Source: Amylostereum areolatum (taxonomy: Eukaryota > Basidiomycota > Agaricomycetes > Russulales > Stereaceae). From it: 64,000 bases of DNA. Of the stretch, positions 13,422 through 23,234 are shown in pieces (within the stretch, counting starts at the first letter, position 1; every line of letters starts with the position of its first letter). The notes under the pieces were generated by a model. The model saw only the letters and a program-made list of their open reading frames with translations, was not told where the DNA came from and made no database searches. A program made the position numbers and the translations under genes. The stretch lies in assembly GCA_012932865.1 (NCBI GenBank), contig SAXG01000009.1, forward strand, positions 171,163-235,162, read 5' to 3'.

Positions 13422-14126
13422 GGCAAGCTTGTGGACGTCAAAAGCGCCGCGCGGCGGTGAAGGGTCGCGGACTTGACGGAGGGGTATATATTCGGAGTCG
13501 GATGCGCGCCCGCGGAAGAGCGAGGATAAGAAGGCGAGAGGAGGAATGACTGGCAACGCAGGGTATGTAGACCTCTACAAGGGCTTGGGGATACAGATGA
13601 AGTTGCGCACGGCCCACGGGGCGTCGGCTATGCGAGCTTTGAAATTTGAGCGTGAGCAGCCACGGCGGACAGCGCGCTGCGAAGAGGAGCCCGAGCCCGT
13701 CGGCGGCGGCTACCGCGGCTTTCCCACGCTCTTTGCTCGTCGTCTCGTCCAGCATACGTTTTTTTGGGGGCCGAGTGTATTGTAGTCCATTCGAGAAACG
13801 CTGTCGGAAAAGTTTCATTTTGTACGTACGTTTTCGTTAGGTTGCAACTCACTACTCAATTTCAAACCAGCGATAACTTGCAGGACAACGCAGTACTATC
13901 GTATTGTCTCTGCTGGGCACTCTCCGATTCCCCTGACAAAAGCGTTTTCGCTGGAGGCTCAAGTGCTCGGTGGCCCCAGTTTGGCGTCATTCGTGACACA
14001 TTGTTGTTACCCGCTTTGAGGCGGACAATGGCCATTGTGCTGGTGGCGTTCTGATCAGTCCAGTGCCCATAAAACCAGCTCGATCTCGTCCAAGCCCTCG
14101 CCCTCATCCCCACCTACCCACTACCA
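13422..14126. other. Divergent promoter region
   Basis: Shared upstream region of the minus-strand phosphate transporter and the plus-strand FunK1 locus. A TATATA run at 13484-13490 lies about 65 bases before the transporter start when read on the minus strand. Nothing else is supported. Confidence 0.45.
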
Positions 14127-15571
14127 ATGTCCGACAAGGTCGAACTCCCCGTTCCCTTCATAGGGCCCAAACCCATCGAAGAATTCATTGATACTTTCCT
14201 CCCCAATGCAAAGGACGACGGCTGGGTTCCCGATGGGCTTACCGAACCCCCCCAGTCCCCAAACCACTTCGTGAGCCTTTATTCCCGTCCTCCAGATGTC
14301 CCTCTGACCCGCTCCCAGGTCCACATGCTTGAAAACTGGGCCCGATTATGTGACAGTCTTGTCTTCACCGAGAACGAGCCTCCCGCCCCGCCCGGACTCG
14401 ATGGCGTCCTCATGCCCCCCCGAGGAGTCATCTGCGCCTTCCACCACTCGGACGACTCAGACGATTCGGACGCTTCAGGTGACGCAGATGACGTCGACGA
14501 CACGGACGAGCCCATTCCCCGAACCTATCGTCAGTTCTGGAGCAAAGCCGAGCTCGTCATCGTCCAGCGCACGCTCGAGGAAGACCCCTTCGTCGACCCG
14601 ATCTATGCCAACAACGTCTATCCGCGCAAGGAACTCGACTTCGAGGTGCCCTTCGCGGACGCGGCGCAGACCCGCGCCGATCTCTTCATGCTCGCGGACA
14701 CTCAGTTCAAGCATCAGCCGCGCAGCTTCGCGTTCAGCGTGCTCGTGCTGGACGACTATGCCCGCCTCCTGCGCTGGGACCACACCGCCGTCGTCGTCTC
14801 CGAACTTTTCCCCTGGGTCCACCCCTCCAGCCCGCTCTTCGTCTTCCTCTCTATCTTCCACGACCTCCCCGCCGAGCGCGGTTGGGACTTGACCGTTTCC
14901 GTGCCCTCGAAGGCGGAAGCCGACCTCGCGCGCGCCGTGTTCCGCAAGTTCGCCGCGGACATCAAGGTGGGGAGTGACGAGCCCCTCGAGCGCGTCAGCA
15001 TCTGTGACGAGCACGTCCTCGTCGTGCCCGCCCGCCGCCTGCGAGGGCGCGGGCTCGGGACGGAGCGCCGGACGATCGGGCGGCTCGCAGTCAACGTCTG
15101 CGCGGGCACGCTGGTGTTGTGGAAAGACGGGTGGCGTACCGTGGCGCAGGGGGCGGAGGGCCAGGAGCGGAGGTGCCTCCCAGAATTCGTGGCGCATAAG
15201 ATATTGGAAGTCACGAGGGTGCCCGGCGCGACGCCCATGTTGTGTGGGGGCGATGTGCCCGGGCAGCGCACGCTTTCGCAGGAGCATGCGGCCATGGATT
15301 GGGCGTGCGGGATGGGGGATACGCCGCTGGTGGCGAGGCAGCGGCATTGGGTCGTGCTTGCGAAGAAAGTCCGGGGGATGAGCACATTCAAGTCAACGCA
15401 CGAGCTCGCGCAGACCGTGTTTGGCGCGCTTCGAGGTAGGAGACCCCGCTTTTATTCGGTTGGTCAGAGTGGCTGATGGCCATCTTTTACACAGCTCATT
15501 CACAGCTGCAGAAGGAGGGACAGGTGCACGGGGATATTTCGCCCTATAACATTCTCATCCGTGATTCTTGA
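14127..15571 (+). CDS. FunK1 kinase 1, truncated inside the catalytic loop
   Basis: Member of the fungal-type protein kinase family FunK1. Exons 14127-15435 and 15495-15571; the intron (GTAGGA...ACAG) falls at the position conserved in every FunK1 locus here, between the helix ending ...FGALRG and the segment A-H-S-x-L-Q. The N-terminal GPKPIEEFIDTF motif, the EEDPFVDP block and FAFSVLVLDDYARLLRWD are all present, as is the N-lobe (LVLWKDGWR). Translation ends HGDISPYNILIRDS followed by TGA, so the catalytic Asp and Asn exist, but the DFG-like IDWD strand and the whole C-lobe are missing. The protein (about 461 residues) cannot be an active kinase. An expressed N-terminal-domain-only protein is possible. 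An acidic S/D run (DDSDDSDASGDADDVDD) is an insertion not seen in the other copies. Confidence 0.82.
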
Positions 15572-15689
15572 TTCACAGGTGGCCCGGGTTGGGTGGGCCC
15601 GTATGCTGCTTTCGAATAGTGAGATTCGTATCAAATGTCGTGAATACATGCGAGTCTCAACCCAGTGGAACCTCCTGTCCTGATCCGTG

Positions 15690-17621
15690 TCAAGACTTGT
15701 CCTCGTCTCCATCTCCATCCCACGCGTCCGTATCTGTGTCGTAATCCGCAGGTGGATCATGAATCCTATCTTGCAGAACTGCATTCAATCGATCTTTGAA
15801 CCGATTAAAAACACTACGAAAGTGCTGTGGAAGGTCCGAGTCTTCTGCGTCATCCCAGAACCTTGTATGCTCCAATTTGTCGGAGGTGAAGGAGCTGTAC
15901 TCTATTGTTTGAAGCGGGAGGCCTACCGCGGCCCGCGCCTCCAGGGCAGATGCGAGGTTGTCCCACGCATCAGGGAGCCACCCTTTCCGAGCTTTGGGCT
16001 TCGGGGGAGTGGGATAGTAAAGGCGTGAAAACGCGAGCGTTTCAAGAGCAGGGAGGAAAGAGGATGTGTTTGTAGACGGTGGTGCGCATAACATCGCGTT
16101 GGAGTCATACATGGTGCAATCTTGGAAATAGATAACGCGTGTCTTTGGCTGGAGCTGGAAGATCTGCCGGTATGTCTCTTGTAGGTAACAATCGTGGTCA
16201 GCGTCGCCCACTGCTAGCCTCTCGACGTTCCCGAGGCCGAAATCGAAGGCGAGTATTCTCCAGAGGGCCACGAATTCGTCATCCTCTGTATAAAGATTCC
16301 GAAATTTCATGCTGTGGACCAGCTCGTGGCCGCGTCGGAAAGGATTCTTCTTGTAGCTTGCATTAACGTGTGAGGGTTCGGCGGAAGAGAAAACCTGGAC
16401 GAGGAGACCCTTTTCCCAGAGTCTACCACCGTGTACAGACATTGCGATAGGAAGATGTGGATGCCCGACGGCGAAGAAATTCATCCTTGAAGCCAGGGAT
16501 TTGAGCATACGACACGATTCTTCGACGTAGGCTGTTCCGTCAACGTAGTCAAGATCATCCTTGTGAATATCGTTGTCGTTCCACGCCTCCAGGTCGAGGT
16601 AGATCTGTGCGAAAGGGGAAGGCTGAATGTGCTCCATAAGGTCAGCGCAACGTCGCGGACGATTGACGAGCGATATGTGGGTTAGATGGGGAAGCTCGGC
16701 GAGGAAGGACGGTTTAGGAGATGTCTCGGGAATCCAATGACAAAGATGGAGTCGTTGAAGATTGTGCGATACACGGAGAAGCTCGACGAGCTGGATGAAG
16801 GACGGAAGCTTGTAATCGAGCTTTCTGCTACCGTTCCAGGCTAAATAGGTGTTGTCGTGGTTGTGGAGGCTCAGTTCTGTGAGCGTGGTGGCGTTCCAGG
16901 GAATGAAACAGTTGTGGAGCGTGACGCGCTGGAGGCGTGGTGCGCTCATTGGCGGAAGATCGAACGGGATTGGTTTGTCCATCAGGTCTGCCTTGTATGC
17001 GATGGCCTCCAGAGCAGGCATCGAGGTGGAAGCCAGTGCCTTCTTGAGTTCAGGAATCTTATGCCCAAGTATATCGTCGATGTCAACCTCTCGTGCACGC
17101 ACGAGATGATCGATTATGAAGTTGTAACGGTTACAATGAGCGGATTCGTACGGGACGGATGTGTCCATTTGCAGGGACAATGGAACATTGCGGGCGCGAT
17201 GGAGAAACATCCGTTCGAAGCCGGGGAGTGCACAGACGTTGTCGGCCCACAGTTTTGGCATGTTGAGAGCAATGTCCCGCCACCGTCTGCAGACGTGGGT
17301 TGTCTGCTGAATCCATCCGAGGTCGCACGTGAACGCTGGGCGCCGGTCATGATCCAGTCCCGCATTTGGCAGGATGCGTGGTGAAGAAATGTGGGTTGCG
17401 AAGACGAATATGCGAGACATGATCTCTGGTTGAAGACAGGAGATCGGAGCGCATGCGTTTCGCCGTTGAAGGATGGTCTGAAAAATCTCCCGGAGATCGT
17501 CGACTTCGAGCGTCAGCTGGTCAATCAGCTGCGCCCTGTTTCCGGATGACAACATGGCACCGTCTATCTGTCGGACATGGTCTTGAGCAATCGACGACCA
17601 GAACGACCCGCTACAAAGCAA
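15690..17621 (-). CDS. F-box protein with LRR-like C-terminal region
   Basis: Intronless 643-residue gene. After an N-terminal coiled segment (QLIDQLTLEVDDLREIFQTI) comes an F-box of the basidiomycete type: LQPEIMSRIFVFATHI, then WIQQTTHVCRRWRDIALNMPKLW (about residues 60-125). The rest is a leucine-rich region with irregular LRR-like strands (LQRVTLHNC, LTELSLHNH, LQRLHLCHW, LTHISLVN). It ends in an acidic Asp/Gly tail. The likely role is substrate recognition in an SCF ubiquitin ligase; the target is unknown. Such genes are strongly expanded in agaricomycetes. The first ATG at 17621 is used because it gives the longest frame; an internal Met (GAMLSSGNR) is an alternative start. Confidence 0.85.
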   Translation of the reverse strand: MLCSGSFWSSIAQDHVRQIDGAMLSSGNRAQLIDQLTLEVDDLREIFQTILQRRNACAPISCLQPEIMSRIFVFATHISSPRILPNAGLDHDRRPAFTCDLGWIQQTTHVCRRWRDIALNMPKLWADNVCALPGFERMFLHRARNVPLSLQMDTSVPYESAHCNRYNFIIDHLVRAREVDIDDILGHKIPELKKALASTSMPALEAIAYKADLMDKPIPFDLPPMSAPRLQRVTLHNCFIPWNATTLTELSLHNHDNTYLAWNGSRKLDYKLPSFIQLVELLRVSHNLQRLHLCHWIPETSPKPSFLAELPHLTHISLVNRPRRCADLMEHIQPSPFAQIYLDLEAWNDNDIHKDDLDYVDGTAYVEESCRMLKSLASRMNFFAVGHPHLPIAMSVHGGRLWEKGLLVQVFSSAEPSHVNASYKKNPFRRGHELVHSMKFRNLYTEDDEFVALWRILAFDFGLGNVERLAVGDADHDCYLQETYRQIFQLQPKTRVIYFQDCTMYDSNAMLCAPPSTNTSSFLPALETLAFSRLYYPTPPKPKARKGWLPDAWDNLASALEARAAVGLPLQTIEYSSFTSDKLEHTRFWDDAEDSDLPQHFRSVFNRFKDRLNAVLQDRIHDPPADYDTDTDAWDGDGDEDKS

Positions 17622-18269
17622 AGAACATCGTCAAACATTGATGTCGAGCGCTGACCCACAACGAATTCTGCTATACCTTAGTCCTGGTACCGGCTCTGGA
17701 GCAGTGGAGGGAAGTGGGTCCTTCGCCCTCTTGTTTGTTTTTCGCCGCTTGGACATCTTTTCGTGAACGCTCGTGGTACGGTGGTACTAGTAGCCCGGGA
17801 GTGACGTCTGTGCCAGAACAAACCGCAGTCTGTGAGAAGGGATTATGTCAGCCTCGTGGGGCAACCAAGTTTGTGGGTCCATCTTTGCATCCTCTCACCA
17901 TTGTCCAGTCTTCGTACGTTTGTCTCTTTACAAATCAAACGGGTATATAAAATTTGAGTCCATCAATACCGTGACGGCAGACTTGAAAGCTGCTCATGAG
18001 TACTTGGGGCAAGAGACTCTAATGCATGCGTCGGTGTTGAAACACCGTGATCATCCCGCGACTCAAAACTCCTGGTCACTTGCCACTACCCAAAGGTCTT
18101 AAACACCCAGACGCTTTACCATTCGACAATCATACAAATATTTAAATCCGGATGCATACAAAGCATATGGGAAGGCTTGCACCTGGACGGCGATGTGTCC
18201 TTCAACGACGAACCGATGACCTGTATATTATATATCAGTTGACTCGGAAGATCGCCGACCGTGATACAC

Positions 18270-18563
18270 CATCAGGAAAAACCTCCCTTACTAAAATCAA
18301 CAAATCCAGCAAATTAGCGCTAGTTAGAGGGGGACCTTCCTAAAGTGAACTAACAGGCTCTATTCTCACAAAACCCCGTACACATTTCGATGCACCGTCG
18401 TCGACATTGACCTCATATTTGCACTTCAAATACATAGTTGAGGCCAGAAGGGTGACAGGGACCTACGTTGACGTAGTGCCTTGCAGGTTGGCAGCGGGAA
18501 CAGGGAATTAGGAAGGTCCCCCTCTAATTAGTAGATTTTTAGTAAGGGAGGTTTTTCCTGATG
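18270..18563. mobile_element. MITE-like element with long terminal inverted repeats
   Basis: The left end (from 18270) and the reverse complement of the right end (to 18563) both read CATCAGGAAAAACCTCCCTT and continue ACTAAAA. After 12-21 variable bases they share a second inner inverted block, TTAGAGGGGGACCTTCCTAA. There is no coding capacity. The matching place in the sister tandem unit (about 20100) lacks the element, so this is an insertion rather than part of the ancestral unit. No convincing target-site duplication longer than 2-3 bases; superfamily unassigned. Confidence 0.75.
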
Positions 18564-18664
18564 ACGAACGACTCACGATATGTTCCGAGTGACCAGCGAG
18601 GAGCTGGACGAGAATCCATTCAAAATCCATATGGTACTCAACGACGCTGTAGGGGCCGTGCTTG

Positions 18665-18865
18665 TCAGCCCACCAGAATGTACACGGCGAGAGAACATGG
18701 GCTTACGTCGCCATCGCGGTCGCGGTCACCGTCACGGTCACCATCGCGGTCACCATCGCGGCCACGGCCGCCATCGTCGTCGCCACCGTGGCGGCCGAGA
18801 ACGGGGGAAGAGAGGAGGAAAAGCGCAAGGAAAAGCGCAGCGAAGATGGAGCGGTTGAACTGCAT
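18665..18865 (-). CDS. Small secreted protein A, Asp/Arg/Gly repeat
   Basis: Predicted 24-residue signal peptide (MQFNRSIFAALFLALFLLSS, cleavage likely after PVLG). It is followed by a mature segment made of RHGGDDDGG and G-D-R-D repeats. Unspliced it ends after 66 residues. A GTAAGC donor immediately after ...RDGD is conserved in the paralogue as GTAAGT, so the real C-terminus may come from a further exon (a GPYSVVE-like segment follows about 60 nt on). A GATAAAAG box lies about 70 bases upstream of the start. No family recognised. The alternating acidic/basic repeats could bind metal, nucleic acid or wall polymers, but that is speculation. Confidence 0.6.
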   Translation of the reverse strand: MQFNRSIFAALFLALFLLSSPVLGRHGGDDDGGRGRDGDRDGDRDGDRDRDGDVSPCSLAVYILVG

Positions 18866-20173
18866 ATTTGGGTGGTTGGTGTGTAGCTGAGTAGGGAAGA
18901 GCTGCCGTTTGTCATCGCGTCGGCCCTCCTTTTATCCTCCGGTTCATGATTCACGGAGTAGCGCGAGCGGGAAGACGGATGAGCGATGGGGGCTGGCGTG
19001 GTAGTAGATGAGGCGAGTTCTCTCGCAGTCGGGCTTGGGTGCGTGCCATGAATGTATGGAAGCGACCGCGATGTGAGAGAGCTGGTAGCAAGAGCGGGGT
19101 CGGGTGGAGGGAGGACACGAAAGCTTGGCAGGTTGTTGGGAATTAGTGTGGGTATGTGGAAGACCAAGCGGAACTGCGCACCATGCAGCATGCTGAGGCT
19201 TGCGGATGTAAACCTCCTATGCCTCTCGCTTGGCAGAGGTTGAGGGAGACATCAAGACCATAAAGCCGTTATGACACTATAGGATCCGACTGAATTGTCC
19301 TAGACGTGAGATTATAGAGCATGTGTTGCGCCGCCGTGCGAGAACGACGAGGAGGTTTTCGCTTGCGTGAGATAGCGGCGAGTTCACTGTACGACTCGGA
19401 GCCTGCGAATGCCACGGAGCATCTGTTTCTCGATGATGATTTTGTGCAATTGACGAACAGATAGACGCACCGACTGGAGAATACCATTGGGTATTAAGTA
19501 TACCACGAGCTGAATCAACGGCACTGTCAGACGTCCAAGAAACCTAGAGTCGGACGAACTCGCCCTGCACCGACTGAACGAGTTCCCGTCCTAATATCGG
19601 CGGCGGGGACGTAGAGGGAGAAGTGGCCTTCGCGTTCTTATTACAGTCCGTTTTTCGCCGTTCAGACATCTTGTCGTGCACGCTCCTGGTGGTCTGAGGC
19701 AGACGACAGGACCGTGTCCAAACCGTGTGAGACGAACCGGTTCGCCTGCGTGAATTATGTCAGCGCGTTGCGGTGGCAACGAAACCGTTATGGGTCCATC
19801 ATTGCCATTCTCGGACTCAGTCATAGTAAAGCAAGTTGTGAGCCGTTTGTCTTGCGGTTGTCTTTTTTTCGAACATACATTCTTACGCGAAACCTGGCGG
19901 CTTCAACTTTGCGTCACACGCCCCGCCGGCCACTTCTACTTTACCCAAACGCCCCGGGTTTACCATTTCACGATCATACCAAATACATCCAGATGCATGT
20001 AAGAAATATAAGAAAATCCTGCACCTGGCAGACGTGTCCTTCAACGATGAACCGATGACCTAGGAGCGCATGAGTCGGCCAATTGAAGATCAACCACATA
20101 GTATGACTTGACTCACGATGTTTTTCCGTGCGTCCAGAGAGAGAGTGGACGAGCATCCACAAAATTGCGGTGC

Positions 20174-20395
20174 TCAACGACGCTGTAGAGCCCCATCCCG
20201 CGTAAGCCTAACGGAAGTTCTCAGAACACAAGGGAAAGAACAGGGACTTACGTCGCCGTCGTTGTCGCGGTCGCCGTCACGGTCACCATCGCGGTCACCT
20301 CCGTCGTCGTCGCCACCGTGGCGGCCAAGAACGGGAGAAGAGAGGAGGAAGAGCGCGAGGAAGAGCGCGGCGAAGATGGAGCGGTTGAACTGCAT
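20174..20395 (-). CDS. Small secreted protein B, paralogue of A
   Basis: The first 33 codons are identical to those of the copy at 18665-18865 (signal peptide, then RHGGDDDGG). It then has a shorter G-D-R-D repeat (three full units and RDNDGDV). Unspliced length is 73 residues. A GTAAGT donor follows the repeat and a TTAG acceptor about 45 nt later could extend it. Conservation of the signal peptide against diverged flanks suggests the coding part is under constraint. Function unknown. Confidence 0.6.
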   Translation of the reverse strand: MQFNRSIFAALFLALFLLSSPVLGRHGGDDDGGDRDGDRDGDRDNDGDVSPCSFPCVLRTSVRLTRDGALQRR

Positions 20396-20465
20396 GTTTG
20401 GTTTGTTGGTTTGTTCGTTGTAGCTGGGTCGGGAAGAGCTGCCGTTTGTCGTCGAGCTCGTCTCC

Positions 20466-20473
20466 CTTTTATA
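20466..20473 (-). promoter_or_regulatory. TATA-like element of small secreted protein B
   Basis: On the minus strand this reads TTATAAAA, about 75 bases before the start codon at 20395. The paralogue has GATAAAAG at the same distance. Confidence 0.45.
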
Positions 20474-20790
20474 AGCCCTCTATATTTCGTGAAATGGCGT
20501 GAGCGAGCAGACGGGGTGTGCACTGGGCAGTTGGCGTGACAGGCGGTGAGGTATTTTCCCTCGCAGTCGGGGTTGGGTGAGAGTCGTGAATGTATGGGCG
20601 CCATCTGGGATGTGGGAACAGCCGTAGCAAGTGCGGGTGCGGGGTCAACGGGGACCGCGAAAGCTTGACGGGTTGTTGAGAGTAGATGCAGGTATATGGA
20701 AGACCAAGCGGAACTGCGCGCGATGTGGATGTAAGACTCCTACGCCTCTTGCACTTGGCAGAAGTCGAGGGGGGCATTGAGTCCTATGTC

Positions 20791-21278
20791 TATCTATAAA
20801 CCCCGTCTAAAGCGTCCAGTCTGGGTTTGCGCAGTGCGACGTGAGATATAACGATCGAGGTTGCTCACGAGCAAGCCTCTACATTTCCCAACGTCCAAGT
20901 CATCGAACGACACCCACGACAGAAGGGGACGAACGGAACCCCGCTCACGACAGCAGGCTCAACAAAGGACAAGCTATTTGTGGGGCTACCTATCCCGGTA
21001 GACGTTCGAGGAGGTCTCCGGGATGCTTGTAGCCCAAGGCGCGAGTATACACAGCGTGCTCTCGACATCTGAGCGATGTCGGAAGGGGACGCTTCATGTT
21101 ATGCTGCAGTGCGAGTAAGCAAGGGAGAAAATGACGAAAAAGGGCATCCACCTGCCAAACTGGGACACGGCGCAAAGCCTTCGACAAGTCACCTTTTTTC
21201 TCTTTTCCCCCGTCTTGCTCCTGACCGTCACCGTCTCCTCGTCGTCTCCTGAGGTGCTGCTCGCCGCCACGCTCGACG
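20791..21278. other. Intergenic before the LRR gene
   Basis: No supported gene. The last 80 bases are pyrimidine-rich and lead into the ATG at 21279. Confidence 0.5.
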
Positions 21279-23234
21279 ATGAAGCTCGTGCGCCCGCTCG
21301 CCGACGCGCGCAATCCCTGCTACCGCCCCGCCGAAACCGCCTCCTCCTTCCTCGCCAGCCTCACCCGGGACTTCGCCGGACCGCCCCGCTCCCGCGACCA
21401 GTACCTCACCTCTTTCCTCGCCCGCCTGCTCTACCCCGCCACCTCCTCCGACGGCGGCTTCTTCTGCTGGCCGCTCAAAAACGAAGACGCGTCCTTCACC
21501 GAAGAGCTCCTCTCCCACTCTGAATCCCAGAACTCGTCTTCAGACTCCAGCACCGGTTCTCAGCCCGCATACATCTTCCAAACCGAGTCGACACGCACCT
21601 CTCCTCCTACCCGTGTCCCCGTTAAACGCGACGTCGCTCTCCTTGACAACAACAACTTCGTCCAGGGCCGTCCAGCACTCGAGCTCGGCATCGGCCTCGG
21701 AAAACGCTCTTATGCCGCCATCTCGTCGGACGAGAGCACGACTTACAGCGATCTGCGCGGCTCTTCAAAACACCGCAAGTCTTCCCAGAGCATTAACGAG
21801 TCTTCTTTCCAGGTGGACAAGGCCGATCCTCTCACACTCGAGCGCATACATCCACACGCCGACGCCTTTTCTTCTGAGGATTCTGAGCTGGAGAACGCGG
21901 AGCTGTTCGATCTTAGCTTGGTCTCCGGAGACGGGGACAAAAGCTTACGTTTCCTGCAAGGTGAGTCTTTCGTGCCTTTAGGTGGATGTATGCGCCCAAC
22001 TTCCGCCGTTACTAGATCGTTTGTGCGAACCGGACGGGACCGTTTCCGAAGTGGATCGACTTCTTCCGCTCCTCGAGCTCGTCTACCCCGGTACCCGCAT
22101 CGCGGACAAAATGCGCGCCATCCCGGGACTAACCTTCCAAGGCGTCGCGGACGTTCTGGCCGAGGACGGTAAGTCGGTTTTTACCCCGCCCATCAGCTCG
22201 CCTATCCAGATGTGCGACGCGCTTTGATAGGCAGGTTCACGGGATACATCCTCGGGCTCCTGCGAAGGGCGGCCGTGGAACGTCTGGATCTGACGACGTC
22301 GCTCGACGATGCGAACGGCCTGAACATCGGGCGGGTACAGGATGTACTGCAGGGTGGGTTTCCGCCGCTTTCGGCCGCGGATAGACCTACGCTCATGAAC
22401 GACAGTGTTCACGATACCCGAAAGCTTCGTCTCGCTCACGACGCTCTTCCTCGATTACGCTGCCTTGCACGATCGCGACCTGCTCTTCCTGCATCGTCTT
22501 CCGGCGCTGAAACGGCTCAGCATGTGCAGCACTGGGATTTCGAACGAAGCGTGAGTCTTTTCTCCACGCAGATGCAGTTGCAACTCACGCAGTCATGGGC
22601 AGCGTGTTCTACACCGTCGCCCTAAAAGCCAGCCTCGCCGCGCTCGTTCTGAGGGACAACCCCGGCGTGACGGACGACGCCGCGCCCGCGCTCTCCCTCC
22701 TCACGCATCTGTCCTCGCTCTCCCTCACCGGGACAGGCCTCACCATGCACGGACTGCGGAAGCTCGTACCCGCCCTCTCGCGACTCGCGCACCTCGATAT
22801 CCCTACCGCCTGCGAGGAGTATCTGGACAGTAAGTCCCCGATTTCCGCACTCTCTCCAAGCACTGATCGGCGGCGCAGGCCTGCATACGCGCTACCTGCT
22901 GGCGCCGGCGCCGCCTCTGGTCACCGATCCGGACGCGTGCGCGGCCCTCGCCCTCGCCGCGCTCAAACGCAACCTGCACGCGCACGCGCAATGCGATCCC
23001 GAGGCGGACGTCGTCGCGACGGGGAGCAAGGCGCAGATGTGCAGACGGCTGAAGGAGGTGCTCGTGAGGAGGAGGGAGGATCTGGCGGTGAGGGAGGTGG
23101 TATGGCGGGGACGGGAGGGGGAGGGGGAGGAGGAGGAGGGGGGGGAGGAAGAGGAAGTGCGGGCGGAACTGGGAGGGGAGGAGGACGACGGGATTCCGGA
23201 GGACAGCGATATGGACGAGACGCGGTGCGTGTGA
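21279..23234 (+). CDS. Leucine-rich-repeat (RNI-like) protein, full-length copy
   Basis: Six exons close perfectly in phase: 21279-21960, 22016-22168, 22210-22353, 22406-22550, 22603-22829, 22879-23234, giving 568 residues. The N-terminal third is Ser-rich and unrecognised (MKLVRPLADARNPCYRPAET...). From about residue 230 come LRR-like strands: LLPLLELVYPGTRIADKM, VERLDLTTSLDDANGLNIG, LTTLFLDYAALHDRDLLFL, LKRLSMCSTGISNEA, LAALVLRDNPGVTDDAAP, LSSLSLTGTGLTMHGL, LAHLDIP. The C-terminus is basic and then strongly acidic (Glu/Gly runs). No F-box was found. The likely role is protein-protein interaction; no function assigned. The gene is tail-to-tail with the MINDY gene, 42 bases apart. Confidence 0.8.

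Larger units (their letters stand above)
17690..19262. repeat. Tandem duplication, unit A (with MITE insertion)
   Basis: By eye this unit aligns with 19600-20790. Shared landmarks in order are: TTTTTCGCCG, TTATGTCAGC, GTGTCCTTCAACGA, the GDRD-coding gene on the minus strand, TCTCGCAGTCGGG and GACCAAGCGGAACTGCGC. Copies are diverged (many substitutions and small indels), so the event is old compared with the MINDY and Rrn5 duplications. The unit carries an extra 294 bp (18270-18563) absent from unit B. Confidence 0.7.
19600..20790. repeat. Tandem duplication, unit B (no MITE)
   Basis: Second unit of the tandem duplication described at 17690-19262, same orientation. It shows what the locus looks like without the 294-bp element: GTGTCCTTCAACGATGAACC continues through ordinary sequence to GACTCACGATG. 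Confidence 0.7.

Noticed and set aside
14475..15347. 290-codon minus-strand frame inside FunK1-1
   Set aside because: Antisense shadow of a conserved kinase-family exon; composition (His/Arg/Glu-rich) is not protein-like.
21961..21981. A 21-nt GTGAGT...TTTAG segment as an intron of the LRR gene
   Set aside because: Too short to splice; the 55-nt version ending at 22015 restores the frame and gives a continuous LRR-like protein.
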